Origin: Saccharophagus sp. K07
Lineage (GTDB): Bacteria > Pseudomonadota > Gammaproteobacteria > Pseudomonadales > Cellvibrionaceae
Assembly (NCBI RefSeq): GCF_014336955.1
Contig: NZ_QRAI01000003.1
Span: forward strand, 310,001 to 374,000
Direction of reading: 5' to 3'
Length of the DNA: 64,000 bases
In this document: in pieces, positions 52,817 to 61,803 of the stretch
Layout: each line of letters begins with the position of its first letter
Numbering within the stretch: the stretch's first letter is position 1
The notes under the pieces: model-generated
What the model saw: only the letters and a program-made list of their open reading frames with translations
What the model was told of the DNA's origin: nothing
The model's database searches: none
Program-made: the position numbers and the translations under genes

Positions 52817-53371
52817 TTAGCGGTTTCGGATATGGGATTCGGCAAACGCGGCCAAATCGTCAAAGATCAGAGTATTAACGCCGTAGCGGGGCCACAGCAG
52901 TGTTGTGGTTTCTGTCTGGGTGCCTTTGCCGGTGCGCACCAGCACCGGCTGACAGCCCTTGGCGCGGGCTGCCTGTATATCCTTCAGGCTGTCGCCCACC
53001 ATAGGTGCGCCGGTCAAATCCGCGCCGAGCTGCATTTCGATGGCGTCGAGCATGCCGGTGCGCGGTTTGCGGCAATCGCAACCGGCATCGGCGTCGTGCG
53101 GACAGTAAAACACTCCATAAATACGGCCGCCCAAACGCTCGACGTCGGAGCAGAGTCTTTGGTGAATCTTCTCCAGCTCGTCGACGCTTACCAGGCCTTT
53201 GGCAAGACCTGCCTGGTTGGTGGCGACAACCACTTTGAATCCGGCTTTGGTCAGCGACGCTATGGCAGCCAGACTGCCGGGCAGTGGCTCCCATTCCGCA
53301 ACGGATTTTATGCAGCCGTCCTTTGGATCATTGATAACTCCATCCCTGTCCAGCACCACCCATAAATTCAT
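52817..53371 (-). CDS. gmhB: D-glycero-beta-D-manno-heptose 1,7-bisphosphate 7-phosphatase
   Basis: 184 residues, HAD-superfamily phosphatase of the LPS ADP-heptose pathway. Nucleophile motif VVLDRDGVIND (DxD near residues 8-10), VATNQAGLAKG, the zinc-binding loop CPHDADAGCDCRKP, and MVGDSLKDIQAA at the C-terminal aspartates. It overlaps glyS by 4 bp and precedes plsC; glyQ-glyS-gmhB-plsC is a common gammaproteobacterial order. Confidence 0.95.
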   Translation of the reverse strand: MNLWVVLDRDGVINDPKDGCIKSVAEWEPLPGSLAAIASLTKAGFKVVVATNQAGLAKGLVSVDELEKIHQRLCSDVERLGGRIYGVFYCPHDADAGCDCRKPRTGMLDAIEMQLGADLTGAPMVGDSLKDIQAARAKGCQPVLVRTGKGTQTETTTLLWPRYGVNTLIFDDLAAFAESHIRNR

Positions 53372-55446
53372 TGACTCACCGCAAGTTGCGAGATATCAGC
53401 CACTTCCCAGAACAGGCTGCGCAAACCGGCCAACAGCGCCAAACGGTTGGCCCGCAGTTGCGGGTCTTCCGCCATTACCATGACCTTGTCGAAGAATAGG
53501 TCGACAGCGGCGCGCAGGCTGGCGAGTTCTGCCAGTGCTTCTTTGTACTGGCGCTTGGCGAACAGTGGCTCGACTTTCTGCTTGGCAGCGGCGACCTGTT
53601 GCGCCAAGTCACGCTCGGCGGGCTCCTGCAACAAGGCGTCGTTGACCGTGGTGTCGGTCACCGGCTGTTTGGCCAGAATATTGGACACGCGCTTGTTGGC
53701 GGCAGCGAGCGCTTCGGCTTCCGGCAGCTGGTAGAAAGCCGCCACCGCCTGCACGCGGTTGTCGATATCCAGCGGATTGTTGATGCCTTTGGCGGCAACC
53801 GCCTGATACACCACTGCGGGGATATTCTGCTCTTCATACCAGGCGCGGAAGCGCTCGAGCATATAGTTCAGCGCGACGTCGATGCACTTTTTGCCCTGCG
53901 GCAGCGACGGGTACAGTTCCACCGCTTCTTCCAGCAGATCGCGCAGATCCAGGTCGTAACCTTTTTCCACCAGAATGCGCAGCACCGCTACAGACGCACG
54001 GCGCAAGCCGAAGGGGTCTTTGGAACCGGTGGGCACCTGGCCCAGGCCGAAAATACCCGCCAGGGTATCGATACGGTCGGCGAGCGCCACTATGGCGCCG
54101 GTGGTGGTGGACGGCAGTTCGTCACCGGCAAACTTGGGCAGATACTGCTCTTTCAACGCCCAATAAACTTCTTTCTCTTCGCCATCATCCTGGCCGTAAT
54201 AAAAGCCTGCGATGCCCTGCATATCGGCGAATTCGTACACCATAGCAGTGGCCAAGTCCGCCTTACTCAAACGCCCGGCGCGCTCGGCCCAGCGGTCGTC
54301 GGCGCCGAGTTTGCGGGCGATAAAGCCAGCCAACACCGCAATGCGCTCGGTCTTGTCGAACAGAGTGCCCAACTGCGCCTGGAATACCACGTTGCGCAGT
54401 TTTTCCCGGTGGTCGGTCAGCGCTTGTTTTTTGTCGGTCTCGAAGAAGAAAGCCGCGTCGGACAGGCGCGGGCGAATCACTTTTTCGTTACCGGCGATCA
54501 CCTGCGCCGGGTCGGCACTTTCGATATTGGCGAGGGTGATGAAATGCGGCAGCAGCGCGCCTTTTTTATCCACCACGTGGAAATATTTTTGGTGCTCCTT
54601 CATGGACGAGATCAGCGCTTCTGCAGGCACGGCCAGGAAACGCTCTTCAAATCGACCCGCCAGCGCCACTGGCCATTCCACCAGCGCGGTCACTTCATCC
54701 AACAAATCGGGATCGATCACCGCCTGACCGCCGAGTTTCTCGCCAGTAGCGATCACTTGTTTGCGCACGTTGTCACGGCGCTCGTTGAAGTCGGCAATCA
54801 CCTTGCCCTCTTCCAGCAATAGTTTTTTGTAAGCAGTGGCAGAAGGGATGGTGAGCGTGCGGTTGCAGTGGAAACGATGGCCGCGGGTTTGGTTGCCGGA
54901 GGTGACGCCGAGAATAGTGCAAGGAATGACCTGCTCGTCGAACAGCATCACCAACCACTTCACCGGACGGACAAATTCGTCGCGCTTGGAACCCCAGCGC
55001 ATGCGCTTGGCAATCGGCAATTGCGCGAGGGCGTGGTCGACCAAACCGGGCAACAATTGTGTCAGCGACTCGCCGCCGGTTTTGACGTCGCACTTGAGTT
55101 TTTCCACCTTGCCATCGCTGGCGGTGGTGAGTTCGGCCACGCTGATGCCGTTCTTCGCAGCAAAAGCTTCCGCTGCTTTGGTGGGTTTGCCGTCGGCAAA
55201 GGCGACATTGGCCGGTGGCCCCCAAACGGTCACGCTTTTAACGGGTGTAGTTGCAGGCAGGCCTTCGATCAGCACCGCCAATCGGCGCGGTGACGCAAAG
55301 GGCGAAACCGAGTTAAACGCCACGCCAAGATTTTTCAGGCTGGCTTCCAGTTGATTGCGGAACTCCGTGCTCAAGGTGAGCAGCGATTTGGGTGGCAATT
55401 CTTCAGTGCCCAATTCCACCAAAAAGTTATGGATGTTCTCGCTCAT
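53368..55446 (-). CDS. glyS: Glycyl-tRNA synthetase beta subunit
   Basis: 692 residues. The N-terminus [16 protein letters not shown] is the family signature; later [15 protein letters not shown]-like ([18 protein letters not shown]) and the HD-type region with [15 protein letters not shown]. It forms the alpha2-beta2 bacterial GlyRS with GlyQ and provides tRNA recognition. The C-terminus has the DALR anticodon-binding region ([20 protein letters not shown]). It overlaps glyQ by 4 bp (55443-55446) and gmhB by 4 bp. Confidence 0.97.
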   Translation of the reverse strand: MSENIHNFLVELGTEELPPKSLLTLSTEFRNQLEASLKNLGVAFNSVSPFASPRRLAVLIEGLPATTPVKSVTVWGPPANVAFADGKPTKAAEAFAAKNGISVAELTTASDGKVEKLKCDVKTGGESLTQLLPGLVDHALAQLPIAKRMRWGSKRDEFVRPVKWLVMLFDEQVIPCTILGVTSGNQTRGHRFHCNRTLTIPSATAYKKLLLEEGKVIADFNERRDNVRKQVIATGEKLGGQAVIDPDLLDEVTALVEWPVALAGRFEERFLAVPAEALISSMKEHQKYFHVVDKKGALLPHFITLANIESADPAQVIAGNEKVIRPRLSDAAFFFETDKKQALTDHREKLRNVVFQAQLGTLFDKTERIAVLAGFIARKLGADDRWAERAGRLSKADLATAMVYEFADMQGIAGFYYGQDDGEEKEVYWALKEQYLPKFAGDELPSTTTGAIVALADRIDTLAGIFGLGQVPTGSKDPFGLRRASVAVLRILVEKGYDLDLRDLLEEAVELYPSLPQGKKCIDVALNYMLERFRAWYEEQNIPAVVYQAVAAKGINNPLDIDNRVQAVAAFYQLPEAEALAAANKRVSNILAKQPVTDTTVNDALLQEPAERDLAQQVAAAKQKVEPLFAKRQYKEALAELASLRAAVDLFFDKVMVMAEDPQLRANRLALLAGLRSLFWEVADISQLAVSQ

Positions 55447-56459
55447 GCTCTATCTCCAGCGGCGGCCTTGGCTTTGTTGATGACTTCTTCGCGCAGCTCA
55501 GGCGGGGCCAAGGGGAAGCCCAACTCCAGACGCTTATCGAAATAGGCTTGGGCACAGGCGCGCGCCAGGGTGCGCACGCGCAAGATGTAACGCTGCCGCT
55601 CGGTAACGGAAATTGCGGAGCGGGCGTCGAGCAAATTGAATGCGTGGGAAGCCTTCATCACCATTTCATAGGCGGGCAGCGGCAGTCTGGCTTCGATCAG
55701 GCGCTGGCTGGCCGCTTCACATTCGTCGAAGGTTTTAAATAAAAATTCCACATTGGCGTGGCTGAAATTGAAGTGGCTCATTTCCACTTCGTTCTGATGG
55801 AACACATCGCCGTAGGTCACCACATCGCCCTGGGGATTGCGGGTCCACACCAGGTCGTAGATGGAATCCTTGTTCTGCAGGTACATGGCGATACGTTCCA
55901 AGCCGTAGGTGATCTCGCCAGAAACGGGATAACACTCCAGACCACCGACCTGTTGGAAATAGGTGAACTGGGTAACTTCCATACCGTTGAGCCATACTTC
56001 CCAACCAAGACCCCAGGCGCCAAGGGTCGGCGACTCCCAGTTGTCTTCCACGAAGCGGATGTCGTGAATGCGGGTGTCTATGCCGAGACGCTGCAGAGAC
56101 TGCAGATACAGCTCTTGAATATTGTCCGGCGACGGCTTGAGCAGCACCTGGAATTGATAGTAGTGCTGCAAGCGGTTGGGGTTTTCACCGTAGCGGCCAT
56201 CGGTCGGGCGGCGGCTGGGCTGCACGTAAGCCGTGTTCCAGGTTTCCGGCCCTATGGCGCGCAGGAAGGTGGCTGGATGGAATGTCCCGGCACCGACTTC
56301 CATGTCCAGCGGCTGCAGAATGACGCAACCTTGTTCAGCCCAGAATTGCTGAAGCGCCAGAATCAGGCCCTGGAAGGTGCTGACATCCACCGGTGCGCCG
56401 GTCGATTGATCATTTGTCTTGCGAGTGTTGTCTGCGTGATGTTGGTCTGAGGAAGTCAC
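55443..56459 (-). CDS. glyQ: Glycyl-tRNA synthetase alpha subunit (start uncertain)
   Basis: Catalytic subunit forming glycyl-adenylate with GlyS. The conserved protein starts near [20 protein letters not shown] and shows [59 protein letters not shown], and [18 protein letters not shown]. No in-frame ATG lies near the expected N-terminus. GTG at 56459 (with ggga upstream) adds about 23 residues; GTG at 56390 gives a protein of 315 residues with the standard length; ATGs at 56546 and 56579 would add an atypical tail. I list 56459 with reservations. Confidence 0.93.
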   Translation of the reverse strand: MTSSDQHHADNTRKTNDQSTGAPVDVSTFQGLILALQQFWAEQGCVILQPLDMEVGAGTFHPATFLRAIGPETWNTAYVQPSRRPTDGRYGENPNRLQHYYQFQVLLKPSPDNIQELYLQSLQRLGIDTRIHDIRFVEDNWESPTLGAWGLGWEVWLNGMEVTQFTYFQQVGGLECYPVSGEITYGLERIAMYLQNKDSIYDLVWTRNPQGDVVTYGDVFHQNEVEMSHFNFSHANVEFLFKTFDECEAASQRLIEARLPLPAYEMVMKASHAFNLLDARSAISVTERQRYILRVRTLARACAQAYFDKRLELGFPLAPPELREEVINKAKAAAGDRA

Positions 56460-56659
56460 GGCTGGAATTTCCCAATGCGGAGCAAATTGCTCGCCAATAG
56501 TGGACGAAGGGTCGCAATTATAGCGATTGGCCTGTCCTTCGGCCATGGTAACAACCGCGGCGCAACAGCCATTTTTCAAACAGTTTTAAGGATTTACGCT
56601 GAGAACAGCGGCGAACTTTGGCAAAATGCGCCCGCCACAAAATAACAAGGTTGAAATTC

Positions 56660-57556
56660 ATGGTGCTGTCGAAATCCACTTTAGCCGTTACTGCTATGCG
56701 ATTAGTGGGGCGACTGTCTCTTAAATCCGCGCGCCGCCTGGGTTCTTTTATGGGTTGGGTCGCCTACGCCAGCAACAACCGCGAGGCCAAAATCACCCGG
56801 GAAAACCTCGCCCTCTGCCTGCCCCATCTGAGCGAAAGCGAACGCGAGCGCATGGTCAAACAGAGCCTGAAGGAAACCGGCAAGGTCGCCACCGAAGTCT
56901 GCGTGATCTGGAACAACAACCAGGTTCCGGTGCAGCACTACATACGCCGTATCGAAGGAGAAGAATTAGCACGCAAGGCACTGGATGAAAGTAAAGGCTT
57001 ACTTATTTTGGCTCCCCACCTCGGCAACTGGGAGGTGCTCGGCCTGCATCTGGCGAGCTTGGGTACGGTCACCAACCTCTATCAGCCGCCCAAATTGGCC
57101 GGCCTCGACGAAGTGATCCGCAGCGGCCGGGAGAAATCCGGCGCGCATCTGGTACCCACTAACGCCAAAGGCGTCGCCGCCCTTTTAAAGAATCTGAAAA
57201 GCAACGGCATCTGCGGCATCCTGCCCGACCAGAACCCCAACGAAGACAGCAGCGGCGGCTTCGCCCCCTTCTTCGGCCACTCCGCCTTCACCATGACCCT
57301 GGTCCACAAACTGATCCAACGCACCGGCTGCACCGCCGTATTCGCCTTCGCCAAACGCGTCGAAGACGGCTTCGACCTGATCTACCGCGAAGCACCAGCC
57401 GAGATTTACAGCGACGACCAAAACACCTCCCTCACCGCACTCAACCTCGGCGTCGAACGCCTAGTGATGGAAGCGCCTGAACAGTATCAGTGGGAGTACA
57501 AACGCTTTAAGAAAGTGGATCCGCAGGGTGGGGAGAGGCGGTATCAGGGGTATTAG
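56660..57556 (+). CDS. LpxL/HtrB-family lipid A biosynthesis acyltransferase
   Basis: 298 residues of the LPLAT superfamily, Kdo2-lipid A lauroyl/myristoyltransferase-like. The catalytic motif is APHLGNWEVLGL (HX4E near residue 115), preceded by a REAKITRENLALCLP segment and followed by GILPDQNPNEDSSGGFAPFF. The usual N-terminal membrane helix is weak (about 5-35). Start ATG 56660 follows aagg; an in-frame upstream ATG (56618) lacks a ribosome-binding site. It is divergent from glyQ. The acyl position cannot be told from sequence. Confidence 0.88.
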   Translation: MVLSKSTLAVTAMRLVGRLSLKSARRLGSFMGWVAYASNNREAKITRENLALCLPHLSESERERMVKQSLKETGKVATEVCVIWNNNQVPVQHYIRRIEGEELARKALDESKGLLILAPHLGNWEVLGLHLASLGTVTNLYQPPKLAGLDEVIRSGREKSGAHLVPTNAKGVAALLKNLKSNGICGILPDQNPNEDSSGGFAPFFGHSAFTMTLVHKLIQRTGCTAVFAFAKRVEDGFDLIYREAPAEIYSDDQNTSLTALNLGVERLVMEAPEQYQWEYKRFKKVDPQGGERRYQGY

Positions 57557-57595
57557 TGCTCCATGGGAGGTTTGGGGTTTTAGCGGCGCCGGGTT

Positions 57596-58357
57596 TTAAA
57601 CGCAATCCGTATTAGTAATCACCGAAGCCATCCCATCCAACCGCTCCTTAATTTTTTCCCAGTTCGGCATCACCTGATTCATCAGGCGGTAGAAACGCTC
57701 ACTATGGTTGTGCTCGGCGATATGGCAAAGCTCGTGCAAAATCACATAGTCGATGCATTCGCGCGGCGCTTTGACCAAGTGGGGGTTCAAGGTAATTCGG
57801 CCATTGGGTGAGCAACTGCCCCATTGGGTTTGCATGGTCAGAATGCGCAGGCTCGGCCTATTGGCTACCCATAGCGTTCGCTCCAACAAGGCGTCCAGAC
57901 GTTTAGCAAACACCTCCTTGGCGCGGGCCTTGTACCAATCTGCCAATAACTCTTTTACCTTCTCCGCACTTTTGGCTCGCACCCATACTTCCAACTGGCC
58001 GCGCAGCAGCTTTACGCCCTGCACCTGCTCCGGGTCCTCAATCACTTTCAATACATACTGCTTGCCCAGGTAATAATGGCTCTCACCGCTGATGTACTGG
58101 CGCGGTGTAACAAACTCCAGCTGCTTACGGAAATCCCGCAATTGTTCGTAGATCCAGCGGCTGCGCTTTTTAACAGCAGATAAAACGGTTTCGTTGTCGG
58201 TTTCTTCGGGAGCCAATGCAACCACTCGGCAATCCGGATGCACTTTAATTAATACCTTGCGCTGGTTGTGCGGACGCCTCACGCGCTCAAAGGTGATAAG
58301 TTCGTCGCCGTAACGAAAACTCAATATCTGATTCTTGGGTTTGATCAGAACATTCAT
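57596..58357 (-). CDS. YgjP-like M48-family metallopeptidase
   Basis: 253 residues with the DUF45 (YgjP) metal-binding motif HELCHIAEHNHSERFYRLMN near residue 207, i.e. HExxH plus a downstream His. Upstream is the typical LTMQTQWGSCSPNGRITLNP segment. This family is frequently encoded beside type I restriction genes, as here (5 bp after hsdR on the same strand). The substrate is unknown. A C-terminal stretch of 45 residues follows the motif. No signal peptide, so cytoplasmic. Confidence 0.88.
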   Translation of the reverse strand: MNVLIKPKNQILSFRYGDELITFERVRRPHNQRKVLIKVHPDCRVVALAPEETDNETVLSAVKKRSRWIYEQLRDFRKQLEFVTPRQYISGESHYYLGKQYVLKVIEDPEQVQGVKLLRGQLEVWVRAKSAEKVKELLADWYKARAKEVFAKRLDALLERTLWVANRPSLRILTMQTQWGSCSPNGRITLNPHLVKAPRECIDYVILHELCHIAEHNHSERFYRLMNQVMPNWEKIKERLDGMASVITNTDCV

Positions 58358-58362
58358 CGGAC

Positions 58363-61300
58363 TTAATTACCGCCCAAACCAACACGAACGATTTGCACCA
58401 CCATCTCCACAATTTTTTTCGCCTGATCCATACCGCCACCAATGGCTTTGCATTCCTGGAATATGCGCGGCAGCAATTTTTTGCGGATATCAGCTTCGAT
58501 ATTTTGCGGGTTGATGGAGTTTTCCGCGATGGAGGTATCTACCACCCGATCGATTTCAAAGGCCACTTTTACCCATTTGTCTTGTACTTGTGGATCCATC
58601 ACCGCCAAGGCTTCGGGCAATATTTTCTTTAATACACCGAAATAAGCCTGTGCATGACGGTTGCCCGCAAATGCATCCGGAATATCGCCTAACCGCCTTT
58701 GCTGGACTTGCTCCTCAAACTCGCGGAATAGCATGTATTGTTTGAGTGGGTGATCGAACAGTTTTTCCGCTTCTTCAATGGCCTGGCGCAGCAACTTCGA
58801 GAAAGCTTCCTGTGCATAAGGATCATCTTGCAGGTCCTGCTCAATCATGCGGGTAACGCGGGTTTTGATAATGTCGGTTTCGTTGCGGGTTTTTTCCTCG
58901 CTCCACTCTTCCGGCCGTTTTTGGCCCATTTTGCCGACTTCGTACACACCGTCAGGTTCTTTTATGCCTACACCAACCACATGCTTATCAAGCAATTTTT
59001 TGACCTGGGCGGCGTATTCGTCGTAGTCGACTTTTTCCCCGGCATCCTGTTGCACCCGCTGGCGCAAGCTGGAGAGCTGTTTGACCGTTTCCTTGTACTG
59101 GCGGCGATCCTGCTCGGTAAAACTTTTGTCTTCAAAAAAAGTGGCCGATTGCAATGCCACTTTTAAACAACTGGCAAATTCGGTCAGCGCTTCGTAAAAG
59201 TCCTCGCGGATTTTCAGATGCACATCCACCAGTTCGCCGTCGCGCTCCTCGATTTTTGGCACCAAAACCTGACGCAATTGCTCAATATCATTTTTATTTT
59301 TAACGCCATCGAAAATAGCCCACAACTGTTTATACAGCTGAGGTAGGCGCTTGTATTCGGTGCTCATCTGGCTATAAAGGCCAGCAATATCATTGATGTC
59401 GTACCCCCCTTGAGTGCGGGAGGCGAGGTCCTGATATTTCTGAACGGTGGTATCCAGCTCCGCCAAAATGCCGCGATAGTCGATCAGCAAACCAAATTTT
59501 TTGTCCGGGTGCAGACGGTTTACCCGCGCAATTGCTTGAATCAGGTTGTGTTCTTTTAGCGGCTTATCAATATACAAAACAGCATTTTTGGGCTCGTCAA
59601 AACCGGTGAGCAGCTTATCCACTACGATTAAAATTTTTAAAGCGTCGTCTTTCTCAAAACGGTCGATAATATTTTTGGTGTAGGTCTGCTCGTCCTGGCT
59701 GCCGACGTTTTCCTTCCACCACTTGGCCACCTCTGGCATGGAGGCTTCATCCACCTCGGTATTGCCTTCGCGGGTATCCGGTGGACTCATCACCACGGCG
59801 GATTCCAACAAGCCGGTTTCATCCAGGTATTTTTTGTATTTGATCGCGGAGGCTTTGCTGTCGCAGGCCAATTGGCCTTTTAAACCGTCGTTAATGTTTT
59901 TAACGAAGTGATTGGCAATATCCAAAGCAATTAATCGAATCCGGTCATCCGCACTGTACACCTGCCCTTTTTTAGCAAACTTGCGCTTCAAGTCGGTTTT
60001 CTGCTCGTCGGAAAGACCTTCGGTAATACGTTCAAACCAGCTGTCGATTGCGCGTTCGTTGACATCCAGATCCGGAATTCGCTCTTCGTATAACAAAGGT
60101 GTAACGGTTTGGTCCTCCACCGCGCGCTGCATGGTATAGGCATGCACAATGGGGCCAAATTTATTGGTGGTTTTGTCGTCCTTTAAAAGTGGAGTGCCGG
60201 TAAATGCCACAAACGCGGCGTTCGGCAACGCCTGCTTCATGCGGATATGGTTTTCACCACCCTGGCTGCGGTGGCCCTCATCAATCAGCACAATAATGTC
60301 GGGGCTGGCGTTTACGCACTCTGGCAATTTGGTGGCGGTATTAAATTTCTGGATCAGTGAAAAAATAATCCGCTCGGTGCCTTTGCCAATCTGCTCCGCC
60401 AAACGTTTGCCGGAAGTCGCCATAGCGGCATCTTTGTCTTTTTTTCCGGCCAGTTCACCGCCAGATGCAAAGGTTTTGCTCAATTGGTTTTCCAAGTCCA
60501 CCCGGTCCGTTACCACCACAATGCGGCACTGCTTAAGGCTGTCGTGCAGAATCAGCGCTTTGCTTAAAAACACCATGGTGAAAGACTTGCCGGAACCCGT
60601 AGTGTGCCAAATCACACCACCTTCACGGCCACCGTCCGGGCGGCGGATATTGATGCGCTCGATCAGCCGTTTAATGCCAAATACTTGTTGGTAGCGGGCA
60701 ACAATTTTGCCGGCCTTTTTATCAAACAGCGTGAAATAACGAGTCATCTCCAACAAACGCTGCGGGCTTATCAGGCTGATCAACAGGCGATCCTGCCCAG
60801 TAACCGCTAATTCCGCGGCAGTCAAATTGCGGTACCAATCCAGGTCTTTTGCGGGGCGATGGCCAAACAAATTTTTAAGTTGAATATCCGACAATTTTTT
60901 ATTTTTGATGGCAAACATTTCCGCATCGGAAATATCTTCCTCACGCCACGCGGCCCAGAATTTCAGGGGTGTTCCGCAGGTGCCATAACGGCCTTCATAT
61001 CCGTTAATCGATAGCAACAATTGGCTGTAAACAAACAACAAGGGAATTTCATCGTGGCGCTGATTGCGCAGACTTTGGGAAATACCTTCGTCAATCGTCG
61101 GCCCCTTTTTGGCATTGCCATCTGGGCGCTTGGCTTCAATCACCACCAAGGGAATGCCGTTGACGAAACACACAATGTCCGGGCGCCGGTTTTCAATACC
61201 GCCCGAGCGGGTAATGGCAAATTCCTCGGTAAACACAAAACTGTTATTCGCAGGGTTTTGCCAATCAATCAGCGCAATCGTCGGGTTGGCTTTTTTACCA

Positions 61301-61638
61301 TCCACAAATTCAGTAACGGAAATGCCGTACAACAAATGGTTGTACATGCGCTCATTGGCAATCAACAAGCCTTCGTTTAACGCGGGACTGCACACCTCGT
61401 GGATCAAATTGTCGATGGATTTTTCCGATAGCGGATATTGTTTGCCCGCAAAAACAAAAGTGCGTTTTTGCAACTCTGCACGAAGCAATTGGCGCAACAC
61501 CACCTGATCCGCTTTGCCGTCACGCGCCGCCAATGCCTGCTCCGGCAAAAGAAACGACCAGCCCAGGTTCGTCAGCAAGGCCAGGGCGGGAAGTTTTGCA
61601 CTGTATTCTTCTTGGAATTTGGGGATGGAGTAAGTCAC
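58363..61638 (-). CDS. hsdR: Type I restriction endonuclease subunit R
   Basis: 1091 residues. N-terminal nuclease domain with ENRRPDIVCFVNGIPLVVIE and the following AKRPDG (PD-ExK type). The SF2 helicase motor has HTTGSGKSFTM (Walker A), VVVTDRVDLENQ, LIDEGHRSQ (DExH-like), VAFTGTPLL and QAIARVNRLHPDKKFGLLID. A helical C-terminal part follows that docks to HsdM/HsdS. The start is GTG 61638 after aaggaca. It translocates and cuts unmodified DNA when combined with the M and S subunits, which are not in this window. Confidence 0.96.
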   Translation of the reverse strand: MTYSIPKFQEEYSAKLPALALLTNLGWSFLLPEQALAARDGKADQVVLRQLLRAELQKRTFVFAGKQYPLSEKSIDNLIHEVCSPALNEGLLIANERMYNHLLYGISVTEFVDGKKANPTIALIDWQNPANNSFVFTEEFAITRSGGIENRRPDIVCFVNGIPLVVIEAKRPDGNAKKGPTIDEGISQSLRNQRHDEIPLLFVYSQLLLSINGYEGRYGTCGTPLKFWAAWREEDISDAEMFAIKNKKLSDIQLKNLFGHRPAKDLDWYRNLTAAELAVTGQDRLLISLISPQRLLEMTRYFTLFDKKAGKIVARYQQVFGIKRLIERINIRRPDGGREGGVIWHTTGSGKSFTMVFLSKALILHDSLKQCRIVVVTDRVDLENQLSKTFASGGELAGKKDKDAAMATSGKRLAEQIGKGTERIIFSLIQKFNTATKLPECVNASPDIIVLIDEGHRSQGGENHIRMKQALPNAAFVAFTGTPLLKDDKTTNKFGPIVHAYTMQRAVEDQTVTPLLYEERIPDLDVNERAIDSWFERITEGLSDEQKTDLKRKFAKKGQVYSADDRIRLIALDIANHFVKNINDGLKGQLACDSKASAIKYKKYLDETGLLESAVVMSPPDTREGNTEVDEASMPEVAKWWKENVGSQDEQTYTKNIIDRFEKDDALKILIVVDKLLTGFDEPKNAVLYIDKPLKEHNLIQAIARVNRLHPDKKFGLLIDYRGILAELDTTVQKYQDLASRTQGGYDINDIAGLYSQMSTEYKRLPQLYKQLWAIFDGVKNKNDIEQLRQVLVPKIEERDGELVDVHLKIREDFYEALTEFASCLKVALQSATFFEDKSFTEQDRRQYKETVKQLSSLRQRVQQDAGEKVDYDEYAAQVKKLLDKHVVGVGIKEPDGVYEVGKMGQKRPEEWSEEKTRNETDIIKTRVTRMIEQDLQDDPYAQEAFSKLLRQAIEEAEKLFDHPLKQYMLFREFEEQVQQRRLGDIPDAFAGNRHAQAYFGVLKKILPEALAVMDPQVQDKWVKVAFEIDRVVDTSIAENSINPQNIEADIRKKLLPRIFQECKAIGGGMDQAKKIVEMVVQIVRVGLGGN

Positions 61639-61803
61639 GCTTTGTCCTTGTTATTCCGCTTTCTGCCAATTCAACAAGGCGGCGATATCCCGCTCGCCTT
61701 GTTCTCTTTCAGTATGCATTGTGTATCGAACTATCCGGGATTTCCGGATGGTTGCATTTTGGCCAATCTCTTGACCAAAGCAGGCCATGTTGCGCTGTAG
61801 GCT

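Noticed and set aside
53599-54822. 407-residue open frame on the + strand
   Set aside because: It is antisense to glyS and has no recognisable features.
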